Assembly (NCBI GenBank): GCA_015978205.1
Contig: JADWMM010000028.1
Location: forward strand, 1-64,000
Direction: 5' to 3'
Length of the DNA: 64,000 bases
Source of the DNA: Alkaliphilus sp. NP8
Lineage (GTDB): Bacteria; Bacillota; Clostridia; Peptostreptococcales; Natronincolaceae
The notes beneath the pieces were generated by a model. It did no database searches, had not been told where the DNA came from, and saw nothing but the letters and a program-made list of their open reading frames with translations. The position numbers and the translations under genes are program-made. Of the stretch, positions 1-9,113 are shown piece by piece (position 1 is the first letter of the stretch; each line of letters opens with the position of its first letter).

Positions 1-80
1 TATATAATAATTCTCTCTTTTTATTTTAACATTTAATAAAAATACAAAAGTTTATATTCAAATTATAAAAACTCTTATAT

Positions 81-515
81 TTATTCAAGTATTTCAATAT
101 CATCTCCAGGTTTAATCTTGCCACCTTTAATAACTTTAGTGAAAATACCTTCCTTAGGCATTACACATTCTCCTACAGTATAAAAAATAGCACATTTTTC
201 ATGACATACTTTACCTATTTGAGTTACTTCTTGAATAGTTTCACCTATTTTCAACCTTGTACCTACTGGTAACTCATATAAAGTTATACCTTCTGTAGTT
301 AGATTTTCAGCAAATTTGCCTGGTTCTAATCCATCTGCACCCATTTCTATAGCCTTATTTATACTTTCTTGACCTAATAAACTAACTTGTCTATGCCATT
401 TTCCACCATGAGCATCGCCTTCTAGTCCAAAGTCTTCTATAAAAACACCTTCTTGGATTTGTTCTTTAGGTATTCCTTTTTTATTACTAATATTAATTGC
501 AACAACTTTTGCCAT
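81..515 (-). CDS. MOSC domain protein
   Basis: A 144-residue protein that is essentially one MOSC domain, the beta-barrel found in molybdenum cofactor sulfurases and in stand-alone proteins thought to handle sulfur or molybdopterin. The family cysteine is visible in GKVCHEKCAI near residue 105. The N-terminal GLEGDAHGGKWHRQVSLL block is typical of the short bacterial members. The ATG follows AAGGGGG at good spacing. It is the last gene of a minus-strand operon with two MoeA-type genes, 39 bases after the MoeA-PBP fusion, so a role in molybdenum cofactor maturation is likely. The precise reaction cannot be told from sequence. Confidence 0.88.
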   Translation of the reverse strand: MAKVVAINISNKKGIPKEQIQEGVFIEDFGLEGDAHGGKWHRQVSLLGQESINKAIEMGADGLEPGKFAENLTTEGITLYELPVGTRLKIGETIQEVTQIGKVCHEKCAIFYTVGECVMPKEGIFTKVIKGGKIKPGDDIEILE

Positions 516-554
516 ATTAAAGTCCCCCTTGTAATATTAAATCTTATTTTAAAA

Positions 555-2477
555 TTATAAATAAATAACATCTCCAATATTTTCTGTACTATATCCACCT
601 AATTCTTCTATTTTTTTAATAAATTCCTTACTTTTCATTGTATTTATTAGAGAAATTATCTTTTCATCTTTAAACATTTCTTTAGGAATGCATATATCAT
701 AATCTTCCCAGGCTATAGGTATAAAATCTAAATCCATAGATTTTGAAGCAGATAACACTCCCATTCCACAATCAGCAGATTGCCCACATATTGCTGCAGC
801 TACGGTCATATGAGTATTAAATTCACGTTCATATCCTTTGACATCTTCAGGGTTTATTTCATTTTTTTTCAAGCAATAATCAAATAGTACTCTAGTACCT
901 GCTCCTCTTTGCCTATTTACAAATTGAACCTCTTTTTGAGTTAAATCTTTAACAGACTTAATTTGTAATGGGTTTCCTTTTTTCACCATCAATCCTTGAC
1001 TACGCTTTACAAATTTTATTATAGCATAATCCTCACTATTTAAATACTTTTTAATATAAGTTTTATTATATTCACCAGTTTGTTCATCTAATAGATGTAT
1101 AGGAGCTATATGACATTCACTTTTTTTCATAGCCATTATTCCTCCTAAACTCCCTACATGAGCAGATGATAAGAACATATCAGTCTTATTAACATGGAGC
1201 TCATTAGATAACATATCCATTACTAAGTCATGACTTCCAATAGAAACTATTGTATTATTAATTTGACTAGTGGATTTTAATAGTTGTACTTCAACTTTTG
1301 TGCCAGCCTCATACCCTTCTACATTCTGTGGAATTGCAAGTATGCCATCAGCTTTTACTAAAGACATAGTAACACCTGCACCTCTATCTAATGGAGTAGC
1401 TATAATCTTTTTGTCTACATTACCTAATTTTATTCTTACAAATTCCTCATGTTTTAAAGACGATACTATACGTCTCGATAATATACTTACTATTTTCTCA
1501 GGTTCACCTAATATATTTCTGTTATATTTAAATAAAAGGGGTTTTACAAATGATTCAAAAACAAAATAAGCTGATACAGGGTAACCCGGTATTCCAATTA
1601 CTGGTTTATTATTTACTATTGCTAAAATAGCTGGCTTACCTGGTTTTATTGCAACACCATGTGTAACAACTTCTCCAATTTCTCTAAGCACATTTACAGT
1701 ATAATCTTTAGATCCAGCAGAAGAACCAGCATTAATAATTACAATATCATTTTCTTCTACAACTTGTAATACTCTGTCTTTTATGGCATTATATTCATCT
1801 GGAACAACTCCATAAGTATATGGAATACCATTATTTTCTTCCACCATAGCTGCAAACATATGAGAATTTGATTCTATAATTTTACCTGGAGATAATTTAT
1901 CTTCAACTTGCACAATTTCCGATCCAGTTGGAATAATGCCTACTTTAGACATTTTGTAAACTTCAATTTCAGTAATCTGACCAGATAATAATGCACCTAT
2001 GTCCATAGGTCTTATTTTATGATTACCACTTATAATTAGCTCATTTTCAACTATATCTTCTCCTATAGGTCTTATATGTTGCCAAGGGCTAGCCGCCTGA
2101 CGAATCTCTATGTTATTTTCGTCTATTTCAACTACATCTTCTATCATAATTACTGCATTATATGGTTCTTCTATGTATCCACCTGTATTAATATAAACAA
2201 AATCTTCATTTAACTTTAGACTTATAGGATTATTTTCATCTGCAGCATATGTAGAGCTCGCAACTACAGCTATTCCATCCATTGCAGCAGCATTATAGTT
2301 TGGAGAAGATTTTTTAGCGAAAACCGGCTTAATAGTAGTTCTATTTAAACTTTTTATAACAGGTATAACTTCTGAATCCGTTACATTGTTTAGAGAACTT
2401 ACAATAAAAAAGTATTTATTCTTAGCATCTTCTAATGGAACGCTTTTTAAATATGTATCTCTATCTTTTTTAGCCAT
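555..2477 (-). CDS. MoeA-type molybdopterin molybdenumtransferase fused to a C-terminal periplasmic-binding-like domain
   Basis: 640 residues, much longer than ordinary MoeA (about 400). Residues 1-400 carry the MoeA fold: AMDGIA in the N-terminal domain, the MoCF-binding segment with GSSAGSKDY near 262, KPGKPAI, and a MoeA C-terminal beta domain. Residues about 410-640 resemble the PBP-like (LysR substrate-binding-like) domain that many Clostridia and archaea attach to MoeA, with GAGTRVLFDY and the QSADCGMGV stretch. MoeA inserts molybdate into adenylylated molybdopterin; the added domain may sense or deliver oxyanion, which is inference. It lies 25 bases downstream of a second, plain moeA. 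The start follows AAAAGGGG. Confidence 0.9.
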   Translation of the reverse strand: MAKKDRDTYLKSVPLEDAKNKYFFIVSSLNNVTDSEVIPVIKSLNRTTIKPVFAKKSSPNYNAAAMDGIAVVASSTYAADENNPISLKLNEDFVYINTGGYIEEPYNAVIMIEDVVEIDENNIEIRQAASPWQHIRPIGEDIVENELIISGNHKIRPMDIGALLSGQITEIEVYKMSKVGIIPTGSEIVQVEDKLSPGKIIESNSHMFAAMVEENNGIPYTYGVVPDEYNAIKDRVLQVVEENDIVIINAGSSAGSKDYTVNVLREIGEVVTHGVAIKPGKPAILAIVNNKPVIGIPGYPVSAYFVFESFVKPLLFKYNRNILGEPEKIVSILSRRIVSSLKHEEFVRIKLGNVDKKIIATPLDRGAGVTMSLVKADGILAIPQNVEGYEAGTKVEVQLLKSTSQINNTIVSIGSHDLVMDMLSNELHVNKTDMFLSSAHVGSLGGIMAMKKSECHIAPIHLLDEQTGEYNKTYIKKYLNSEDYAIIKFVKRSQGLMVKKGNPLQIKSVKDLTQKEVQFVNRQRGAGTRVLFDYCLKKNEINPEDVKGYEREFNTHMTVAAAICGQSADCGMGVLSASKSMDLDFIPIAWEDYDICIPKEMFKDEKIISLINTMKSKEFIKKIEELGGYSTENIGDVIYL

Positions 2478-2502
2478 AATACCGTCCCCTTTTTATTGTA
2501 TA

Positions 2503-3729
2503 TTAAAGTATTGAAACTTTAACTACATCTCCTTTTACAAGTCCTTCTGCATTTGTATCTATCCTAACACTACCTCTAGCTTTGGCCATCATAGAAAGCA
2601 TTCCTGATTTTCCATAAACAGGCTCTATAATAGTCTTTCCTTTTTCTTCCTTTATGTTAACCATAACATAATGCTCTCTTCCAGGAGCAGATGGAATATT
2701 AGAAGAAATTTCGCCTTCCACATATTGGTTAAGACTTTTTTCATTATAATATATTTCTTTAATTAAAAAGCTTACAAATACCTTATATATAACAAGAGCA
2801 GAAACAGGTTGTCCAGGTAATCCAAAAACAGCCGTGTTATTAATTCTACCAATTATAGTTGGTTTCCCTGGTTTAATAGAGATTCCATGAATAAACACAC
2901 CTGGATATCCAATATCATTAATTACATCTTTAGTATAATCCTTGTTACCCATAGAACTACCACCAGATACTAAAACAACATGACTATTATTAGCACATTC
3001 TTCAATCTTAGCCTTTAATAAATCTCTATCGTCCTTTACTATGGCTCTTTCTACAACAATGCATCCATCTTCAACAGATGCGGCAGATAAGCTATACGTA
3101 TTCATATCTTTTATTTTTCCTGGTTTTAGCTCTTCTGTAGGAGAAACCAATTCATCTCCAGTTGAAACTATACTCACCTTAACTTTCTCATAAACATCTA
3201 TATTGCCAATGCCTATACCAGCTAACATTCCTATATCCTGCGGTCTTAATTTATGACCTTTTTTAAAAATAACTTCGCCATTTTTTAAATCTTCGTCTTT
3301 TTTTAATATATTTTGTCCAGGGGCAGTTGGCTTTTGAATACATATCTCATTTCCTAAAGTCTCTGTATATTCAATCATGACTACTCCATCAGTACCTATA
3401 GGTAACATTCCACCTGTAGGCACATAGTAACATTCACCAGGTTTTAAAACCACCTCGGCTTTTGCTCCCATTTCTATGTTACCTTTATATTTTAAAAAGC
3501 TAGGAATGCTTTCACTAGCACCGAACGTATCTTTAGATATAACAGCATAGCCATCTACTGTAGATCGATTAAACCCAGGTACATCTATTGATGCAACTAT
3601 ACTATTAGATACATGTCTTCCAACTGCATCTAATATATTAATTTTTTCAGTTTTTAAGGAAATTTCATTAAATTCTTCTTTTATTTTATTTTTTGCCTCT
3701 TGTACAGTAACTGTATTTAATAGTTCCAT
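2503..3729 (-). CDS. moeA: molybdopterin molybdenumtransferase MoeA
   Basis: A normal-size MoeA (408 residues from the start chosen here). The family blocks are present: DVPGFNRSTVDGYAV, PTGGMLPIG, the MoCF loop with VSGGSSMGNKDYTKDV, SIKPGKPT and FGLPGQPVSA. It ligates molybdate to molybdopterin in the cytoplasm in the last step of cofactor synthesis. A longer reading frame starts 17 codons upstream, but AAAGGAG sits about 8 bases before the ATG at 3729, so the shorter form is preferred. It is the first gene of the moeA / MoeA-PBP / MOSC operon, about 90 bases after the 6S RNA terminator. Two MoeA genes in a row may split duties such as molybdate versus tungstate, which is not shown here. 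Confidence 0.92.
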   Translation of the reverse strand: MELLNTVTVQEAKNKIKEEFNEISLKTEKINILDAVGRHVSNSIVASIDVPGFNRSTVDGYAVISKDTFGASESIPSFLKYKGNIEMGAKAEVVLKPGECYYVPTGGMLPIGTDGVVMIEYTETLGNEICIQKPTAPGQNILKKDEDLKNGEVIFKKGHKLRPQDIGMLAGIGIGNIDVYEKVKVSIVSTGDELVSPTEELKPGKIKDMNTYSLSAASVEDGCIVVERAIVKDDRDLLKAKIEECANNSHVVLVSGGSSMGNKDYTKDVINDIGYPGVFIHGISIKPGKPTIIGRINNTAVFGLPGQPVSALVIYKVFVSFLIKEIYYNEKSLNQYVEGEISSNIPSAPGREHYVMVNIKEEKGKTIIEPVYGKSGMLSMMAKARGSVRIDTNAEGLVKGDVVKVSIL

Positions 3730-3820
3730 ATTAACACTCCTTTGAGAAGTAAAATGCTTATTGATATAATATTTCGACAATAATGAGTGATTTCCTTTTA
3801 AATATTAGAAAAATAAAATA

Positions 3821-3840
3821 ACCCCCTAAATAGGGGGTTA
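3821..3840 (-). terminator. intrinsic terminator of the 6S RNA gene
   Basis: On the minus strand ACCCCCTA-TTTAGGGGGT forms a short GC-rich hairpin followed by a T-rich tail (TTATTTTATTTTT). It lies directly after the 3' arm of the 6S RNA closing stem. Confidence 0.85.
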
Positions 3841-3841
3841 A

Positions 3842-4051
3842 AATGTTTTCCAAGATGCCGTCAGCTGCAAAATTCACACCCGCTACCTCACGTAAGTGGG
3901 TGACTTATTTTATTCTTTCGAAGTCCACTCGTAGGCGGCATTCCGTCTAAATAAAAACGTAATCTCCCGGATGTCTATTGTCGGTTGAATTTCGCTAAGC
4001 CTTACGCACACCTCAGAATTTATTAACTGTTTCAGTTTGTTAATTGTTTAT
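3842..4051 (-). ncRNA. ssrS: 6S RNA
   Basis: The minus strand between ftsH and moeA has no open frame but shows the hallmarks of 6S RNA, the promoter-mimic RNA that binds sigma-A RNA polymerase. The 5' arm TTCTGAGGTGTGCGTAAGGC (near 4018) matches the start of known 6S RNAs, and the 3' arm GACGGCATCTTGGAA (near 3853) matches their end. The two arms pair over ten consecutive positions (UUCUGAGGUG with CAUCUUGGAA). The total of about 200 bases is the usual length. A TATAAT box lies 7 bases before the inferred start and a hairpin terminator follows. Ends are approximate. The family match comes from memory of the E. coli and Bacillus forms, not from a covariance search. Confidence 0.87.
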
Positions 4052-4057
4052 AAATCT

Positions 4058-4063
4058 ATTATA
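4058..4063 (-). promoter_or_regulatory. -10 box of the 6S RNA promoter
   Basis: A perfect TATAAT on the minus strand (GTGTATAATAG) lies immediately upstream of the 6S RNA. The region 17 bases further up is AT-rich but has no clear TTGACA. Confidence 0.6.
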
Positions 4064-4148
4064 CACCAAAATATAATTTTTATAAAATGAAATTTTTACC
4101 GTTAAAGTTTAATAATTAAAAAAATACATCAAATATCACCCAAATACT

Positions 4149-5936
4149 TTAATTTAAGGATTTTTTGGATATTTTGTCAATACATAAGTTAATATCTTCT
4201 TCATTTAGTGTTTCTTTACTTAAAAGAGATTCAGCTATTGATTCAATTAATTCAATATTATATTCTATAATAATTTTAGTTTCTTCATACAACCTTTTCA
4301 TTTCACTTTTAGTAATTTCTGCTGACTTTCCGTCTATTCTGCCTTGACTACCGTATAGCACATCATAATTAATCATACCAATTTCTTCACTCATACCAAA
4401 ATGTTTAATCATTGAAACTAATATTTCAGTTGCTTTTTGTATATCATTACTTGCACCAGTTGTAACATTGTCAGCACCAAATATTAATTCTTCAACTATT
4501 CTACCAGCTAATGCAATCTTTATATTGTTTATCATTTCTTTTTTTGTATTGTACATTTTGTCTGGAGGAATGTTCATACTAAATCCGCCTGCACCTTTTG
4601 TACTAGGAATTATAGTCACTTTTGTGACCTTATTTTGAGGACAAAGTAACTTAGTAACCACTGTATGCCCTGCTTCATGATATGCAGTTATTTTTTTATC
4701 TAGATTTTTAATATTACTTCTATCTTTTTTCTCATCTCCAGCAATTACAGTATAAAAAGCTTTATCTATATGATATTCAGAAATAGATTCTGAGTTTTCT
4801 CTAGCTGCGTTAATTGCAGCTTCATTCATTAAATTCTCTAGCTTAGCACCACTGAAATACACCGTTTGCTCTGCTATACCTTTTAAACTAAGATTGGCTT
4901 TAATAGGTCTATCCTTACTATAAAGTTTTAAAATTTCATATCTAGCTTTTAAATCAGGTAACCCTACCTCTATTTGTCTATCAAATCTTCCTGGTCTTAA
5001 AAGAGCTTCATCTAAAATATCTAGTCTATTAGTAGCTGCGATAACAATAATACCTTCATTGCCCTTGAATCCGGACATTTCAGTCAAAAGTGCATTCAAG
5101 GTCCTATCAGATTCATCACTACCTCCCAAACCACCACGATCTCTTTTCTTACCTATAGCGTCTATTTCATCTATAAATATAACACATTTACCTTTTTCTT
5201 TAGCTTTTTTAAATAAAGATCTAATTCTTCCAGCGCCAAGTCCTGCATATACTTGTACAAAGTCAGAACCAGATACTGCTAAAAAACCTACTCCTGCTTC
5301 ACTTGCCAAAGCCTTTGCCATTAAAGTTTTACCTGTTCCTGGAGGTCCGTAAAGAATTATGCCTTTAGGCATTCTAGCTCCATATCTTTCATACTTTTTA
5401 GGATTTTTTATAAAGTCTACTAGTTCCATAATATTTTCTTTCGCTTCTTCATTACCTGCAATATTGCTGAATCTAATATTTGATTCTTGTTCAGTAGACG
5501 TATCTATATCTGACATTTTATTATATTCCTTGGAAACCTGCTGAGAATTATTCTTAGACATATAAACTACAAGCCCTACAAATGCTCCGATTGATATAAT
5601 TCCTAATATTATTTGTCCAGTTGAATATTGTACACTTACTTCCTCTACTTTTATGTTATTAGTAAGCATATTTTCTTTAAATCCATCTATTCTTGGATTA
5701 TCTGTTACAAATTGCTGTCCATCTTTAAGTTCTCCTTTTAATTGAGAAGAATCTGAAATGGATATAGAATTAATTTGATCATCTTCAACTTTTTTCATAA
5801 ACTCTGTGTATGAAATTTCAATAACTGGCTCTTTAAAATTATTATTGTAGATAATAAAGCCAGTAATAAAAATTAAAACAACAATTATAACTAAACTAAT
5901 TATTATATTCTTCTTACTACTTATCATTTTTTGCAT
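4149..5936 (-). CDS. ftsH: ATP-dependent zinc metalloprotease FtsH
   Basis: A membrane-anchored AAA+ protease of 595 residues. There are two N-terminal membrane segments (about 10-30 and 108-126) with an extracytoplasmic domain between them. The AAA module carries Walker A GPPGTGKT (about 197), Walker B CVIFIDEIDAIG and the second region of homology with NRLDILDEALLRPGRFDR. The M41 zinc site HEAGH is near residue 421. It degrades unstable membrane and regulatory proteins. The start follows AAAGGGGG. It is a little shorter than typical FtsH because the C-terminal tail is short. It is monocistronic, ending about 100 bases upstream of the 6S RNA promoter. Confidence 0.95.
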   Translation of the reverse strand: MQKMISSKKNIIISLVIIVVLIFITGFIIYNNNFKEPVIEISYTEFMKKVEDDQINSISISDSSQLKGELKDGQQFVTDNPRIDGFKENMLTNNIKVEEVSVQYSTGQIILGIISIGAFVGLVVYMSKNNSQQVSKEYNKMSDIDTSTEQESNIRFSNIAGNEEAKENIMELVDFIKNPKKYERYGARMPKGIILYGPPGTGKTLMAKALASEAGVGFLAVSGSDFVQVYAGLGAGRIRSLFKKAKEKGKCVIFIDEIDAIGKKRDRGGLGGSDESDRTLNALLTEMSGFKGNEGIIVIAATNRLDILDEALLRPGRFDRQIEVGLPDLKARYEILKLYSKDRPIKANLSLKGIAEQTVYFSGAKLENLMNEAAINAARENSESISEYHIDKAFYTVIAGDEKKDRSNIKNLDKKITAYHEAGHTVVTKLLCPQNKVTKVTIIPSTKGAGGFSMNIPPDKMYNTKKEMINNIKIALAGRIVEELIFGADNVTTGASNDIQKATEILVSMIKHFGMSEEIGMINYDVLYGSQGRIDGKSAEITKSEMKRLYEETKIIIEYNIELIESIAESLLSKETLNEEDINLCIDKISKKSLN

Positions 5937-6052
5937 AAAAAAACCCCCTTTAAGTAATTAAATTCTAAATTTAAAATTTAATATGTAAAGGGCGGTTTAC
6001 ATAATATATTATCATTATATTATTTAAATGTAAATGGAAAATATTAACTAAC

Positions 6053-7090
6053 CTATTTTTCTTTAAAAAATGTAACATTTTTTATTATAAGATCAACAGT
6101 TCCATCACCATTTCTTTTTACTTTAAATTTTAGGTTATCATCAAAGCATTCTCTATCATTTTTTATATCAAATCCTGTATCTGTTTTAATAGATTTTTTC
6201 TTTAGCTTTTTTTCTACCCATGGTTTGTTGACTTCAAAATCTGTTACCTGAAATCCACTATTATTTAAATGATCTATATAATCATTTTTTATTTCTTCGC
6301 TACCTTCCATAGCCTCTTCTACAAAATTTCTAACATTTATTTCTTCTTCTTTTTTTAAATTGTTAGATAATGCATCTCTAACCTTTGTAGCTTGATCAAT
6401 ATCTTGTCTCAATTGACTCCTAACCCATTTTTCAGTAATGTTTTTAAACATTTTTGTTTTATCTTTACTATCTACTAATATATTACTATTCAAAAAATCT
6501 TTAACGAAAAAATTAGCAACTTCATTTTCTTTATCTGAAGATTGTTGTTTATCCAATATAACAAGATCGTATTCTTCATTAGCTTCATATAATTTTATAA
6601 ATGCACATTTCTGCAATCTCTGACCCGCTCCTGGAAGACCTATTTCCTGAGGTATAATAGATACTTTAAACTTATCTTCTACATATTCAATATCATGTAC
6701 ATAAGATTTTCTATAATCCATTTTTAATAATGCTACATACTTTATATTCTCTACAGAGTAAATACAGATAACTAAATCGCCAGAAGATGCATTCCCATTA
6801 TTTTTTATTGAAGTAAATAAATGTTGAGCAATTTTTTTAGAACTTTCAACGAAATTATCCTCTTCATATAGTATAGCATCGCAGTTATCACGAACAACAT
6901 TAGGTCCACTAATGAATTTGGCTATCCTGTTATCATCATCCTTTAAAGATCTTACTATATGCTTTTCTAAAAGATCATGAATTTCTTCCGTAATTTCTTG
7001 TTCATAATCCGCAAATAGTGGTGAATCCATTGTTTTATCTAATACATGCACAATTACGTGATGTAAAATAAGACTGTTAGCTTCTCTCAT
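6053..7090 (-). CDS. nucleoid-associated protein, NdpA/YejK family
   Basis: A 345-residue protein resembling the 37-kDa nucleoid-associated family (PF04245) along most of its length. Recognisable are an N-terminal block starting near ILHHVIVHVLD, a middle acidic alpha/beta part, and IIPQEIGLPGAGQRLQKCAFI, a stretch typical of this family. Members bind the nucleoid in E. coli, and their biochemical role is unclear. It stands alone between ftsH and a small hypothetical gene. There is no signal peptide or membrane segment. Confidence 0.8.
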   Translation of the reverse strand: MREANSLILHHVIVHVLDKTMDSPLFADYEQEITEEIHDLLEKHIVRSLKDDDNRIAKFISGPNVVRDNCDAILYEEDNFVESSKKIAQHLFTSIKNNGNASSGDLVICIYSVENIKYVALLKMDYRKSYVHDIEYVEDKFKVSIIPQEIGLPGAGQRLQKCAFIKLYEANEEYDLVILDKQQSSDKENEVANFFVKDFLNSNILVDSKDKTKMFKNITEKWVRSQLRQDIDQATKVRDALSNNLKKEEEINVRNFVEEAMEGSEEIKNDYIDHLNNSGFQVTDFEVNKPWVEKKLKKKSIKTDTGFDIKNDRECFDDNLKFKVKRNGDGTVDLIIKNVTFFKEK

Positions 7091-7142
7091 AATTATCCTC
7101 CTGATTTATCCTAGCTTTTGATTTTTTTATTACATACAGGCA

Positions 7143-7176
7143 AAAATAAGATACTAGGTTCCTAGTATCTTATTTT
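7143..7176 (-). terminator. intrinsic terminator after the 7238 gene
   Basis: The perfect inverted repeat AAGATACTAGG / CCTAGTATCTT with a two-base centre is flanked by A and T runs on both strands. It lies downstream of the small gene at 7238-7444. Confidence 0.75.
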
Positions 7177-7237
7177 AAAATTTTAAGTAATTTAAATATT
7201 TATTAGTGATTATAAAATTGAAGTCATTTGCAATATT

Positions 7238-7444
7238 CTATATAGCAAATAAAGTGTTTTTTTTCTTACGTAAAAAGTCTAAGTAGCACTCTTTAGTTTT
7301 AATATGAGCTTTATATTCATCTTCCCCTATCAACCCTTTGTCTCTACTTTCTTTTAAAATTTTTAACATAGTTAAAGATAAATCTTCCAATTCTTTTTCG
7401 ATAATCTCTTTTTCGTATTGTGTGAATTGCCTTTTAAACTTCAA
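7238..7444 (-). CDS. small hypothetical protein
   Basis: A 68-residue, highly charged, probably helical protein (FTQYEKEIIEKELEDL and a Lys-rich C-terminus). I do not recognise the family. It would begin at a TTG codon preceded by GGGGGG about 9 bases upstream. It has its own downstream terminator. Soluble, no cysteine motif apart from a single Cys. Confidence 0.55.
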   Translation of the reverse strand: MKFKRQFTQYEKEIIEKELEDLSLTMLKILKESRDKGLIGEDEYKAHIKTKECYLDFLRKKKNTLFAI

Positions 7445-7750
7445 CCCTATCCCCCCGTTTAATATATATACTTTTATAATGTATATTACACTATATCTTT
7501 ATATATTATAATTATTATATTTCTATAAATAGTTAGAAACTCCTTCTTTATTTTAATAAAATAATAATATATTTTATACTAACCTCTTATAGTATATAGA
7601 GCTTTTCAGCTATACTACATGTGGAATATAACTAATCTACAAACTCCAATCATGTGCAATTATGTGAATTGTAAATATTTTTAACCTCTTTATTGTATTC
7701 ACATTTTACTTTTCATTTCATAAAATATATTAAAAAGAGAGGTGCTTTAT

Positions 7751-8011
7751 ATGAGCGAGTCCTGTGATAAGCCAATTATAAATAAAACAATCGATACTAA
7801 ATTGGATTATACTACCCCTAATAACAATGTATTATGTAATGATAATGTTTCTAACAATTTTTTCAAAGAAAACAAAACCATTTTATTATTTTTCTTTCTA
7901 ATTTTAGTTGTTTTATTCTGCACTTGTCCAATTTTCAAAGATTCTCCTACTACCTTATTATTCTTTTTCTTATTATTATTTATTTTATTTATGGGCCCAT
8001 ATATATGGTAA
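7751..8011 (+). CDS. small two-segment membrane protein
   Basis: About 86 residues starting at the ATG preceded by AGAGGTG. The first 40 residues are polar and Asn-rich. They are followed by two Phe/Leu-rich membrane segments (about 43-62 and 69-84), with CTCP between them and the protein ending GPYIW. The composition resembles small Clostridial/Bacillus proteins of sporulation or envelope gene sets, but no family is recognised. It is one of few plus-strand genes here and has its own terminator shared with rluD from the other side. Confidence 0.6.
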   Translation: MSESCDKPIINKTIDTKLDYTTPNNNVLCNDNVSNNFFKENKTILLFFFLILVVLFCTCPIFKDSPTTLLFFFLLLFILFMGPYIW

Positions 8012-8043
8012 TTATAAATTTAAATTAACACACTTTAAAATCA

Positions 8044-8072
8044 TCCCCTAAAAACAAAGAATTTTTAGGGGA
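8044..8072. terminator. bidirectional intrinsic terminator
   Basis: CCCCTAAAAA and TTTTTAGGGG form a hairpin between the convergent genes at 7751 (+) and 8093 (-). A/T tracts lie on both sides. Confidence 0.75.
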
Positions 8073-8092
8073 ATTTATTTATATCTAAAAAT

Positions 8093-9010
8093 TTATATAG
8101 ATTTTAATTTTTCTCTTAACTGTAACAAATCTTCCGGAAGACTAGCTTCAATTTCAACTTCATTTTTATATCTTGGTTGTAAAAAATGTAAATATCTAGC
8201 ATGTAATGCTTGGCGTTTTATTAACTCACTATCATCCTTTCCATAAAGTGTATCTCCTATTAAAGGATGGCCTAAATGTGTCATATGCACTCTTATTTGA
8301 TGAGTTCTTCCAGTTAATAGCTTTACTTCAAGCATAGTTGCATTTTTGTATCTTTCTAAAACTTTATATTCCGTAATAGATGCTTGACCTCTTTCATCTA
8401 CAATTCTTTTTCTAGAATCACCACCACATCTATAAATTGGTGCTTCAATTCTACCCTCATCAGCTTCTACATTTCCCCAAACAAAAGTAATATATTTTTT
8501 TTGGATATTATTTTCCTTCATTTGTTGAGAAAGAGCATTATGTGCATGTGAATTTTTAGCAATAATTAATAATCCAGAAGTATCCATATCTAATCTATTA
8601 ACAAATCTAATTTTACAATCTATTCCTTTGTTAGTTAAATACCATGCTGCCGCATTTGCGATAGTAGTATCTGCATGACTTTTAGTTGGATGTGTCACTA
8701 TACCTGGTTGTTTATTAACTAATAATAAGTCTACATCCTCATATGCAACTTTTAAAGGTATATCTTGTGGAACAAAATTACTAGGATTTTCATTCATAAC
8801 AACTCTAATTTCATCTCCTGTTTTTACAGTTTCATGGTACCTAGTGTATTCTCCATTAATAAAAACACTTTTATCTCTTTTTAATTTTGATAATAATCTA
8901 CTTGATAGTTCTAATTTTCCTTTTAAAATTTCTCTTAATAACTTTTTATCATCTTCACTTTCAACAACATATACAATTATTTTTTCTGATTGCTTACTCT
9001 CTAAAATCAT
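8093..9010 (-). CDS. rluD: RluA/RluD family 23S rRNA pseudouridine synthase
   Basis: A 305-residue enzyme with an N-terminal S4-like RNA-binding domain (LSSRLLSKLKRDKSVFINGE, about 35-55) and the pseudouridine synthase domain. The catalytic aspartate lies in NRLDMDTSGLLI, and the downstream family blocks LLTGRTHQIRVH and GHPLIGDTLYG are intact. Enzymes of this group convert uridines in the helix 69 region of 23S rRNA (positions 1911/1915/1917) to pseudouridine. The exact target cannot be read from sequence because paralogues are similar. It is divergent from nadK. Confidence 0.9.
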   Translation of the reverse strand: MILESKQSEKIIVYVVESEDDKKLLREILKGKLELSSRLLSKLKRDKSVFINGEYTRYHETVKTGDEIRVVMNENPSNFVPQDIPLKVAYEDVDLLLVNKQPGIVTHPTKSHADTTIANAAAWYLTNKGIDCKIRFVNRLDMDTSGLLIIAKNSHAHNALSQQMKENNIQKKYITFVWGNVEADEGRIEAPIYRCGGDSRKRIVDERGQASITEYKVLERYKNATMLEVKLLTGRTHQIRVHMTHLGHPLIGDTLYGKDDSELIKRQALHARYLHFLQPRYKNEVEIEASLPEDLLQLREKLKSI

Positions 9011-9113
9011 TTTTCATCTACTCCTATTAATTTAATAAATTTTATTAAAGGGATTTTGAAATAACCATAGAATTACAATAAATATATACTTTTAATAATA
9101 AAGGAGAATGTCT

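Noticed and set aside
3842-4051. molybdenum-cofactor riboswitch upstream of moeA
   Set aside because: The expected location fits, but the sequence matches 6S RNA arms and has its own terminator. No Moco consensus stems were found.
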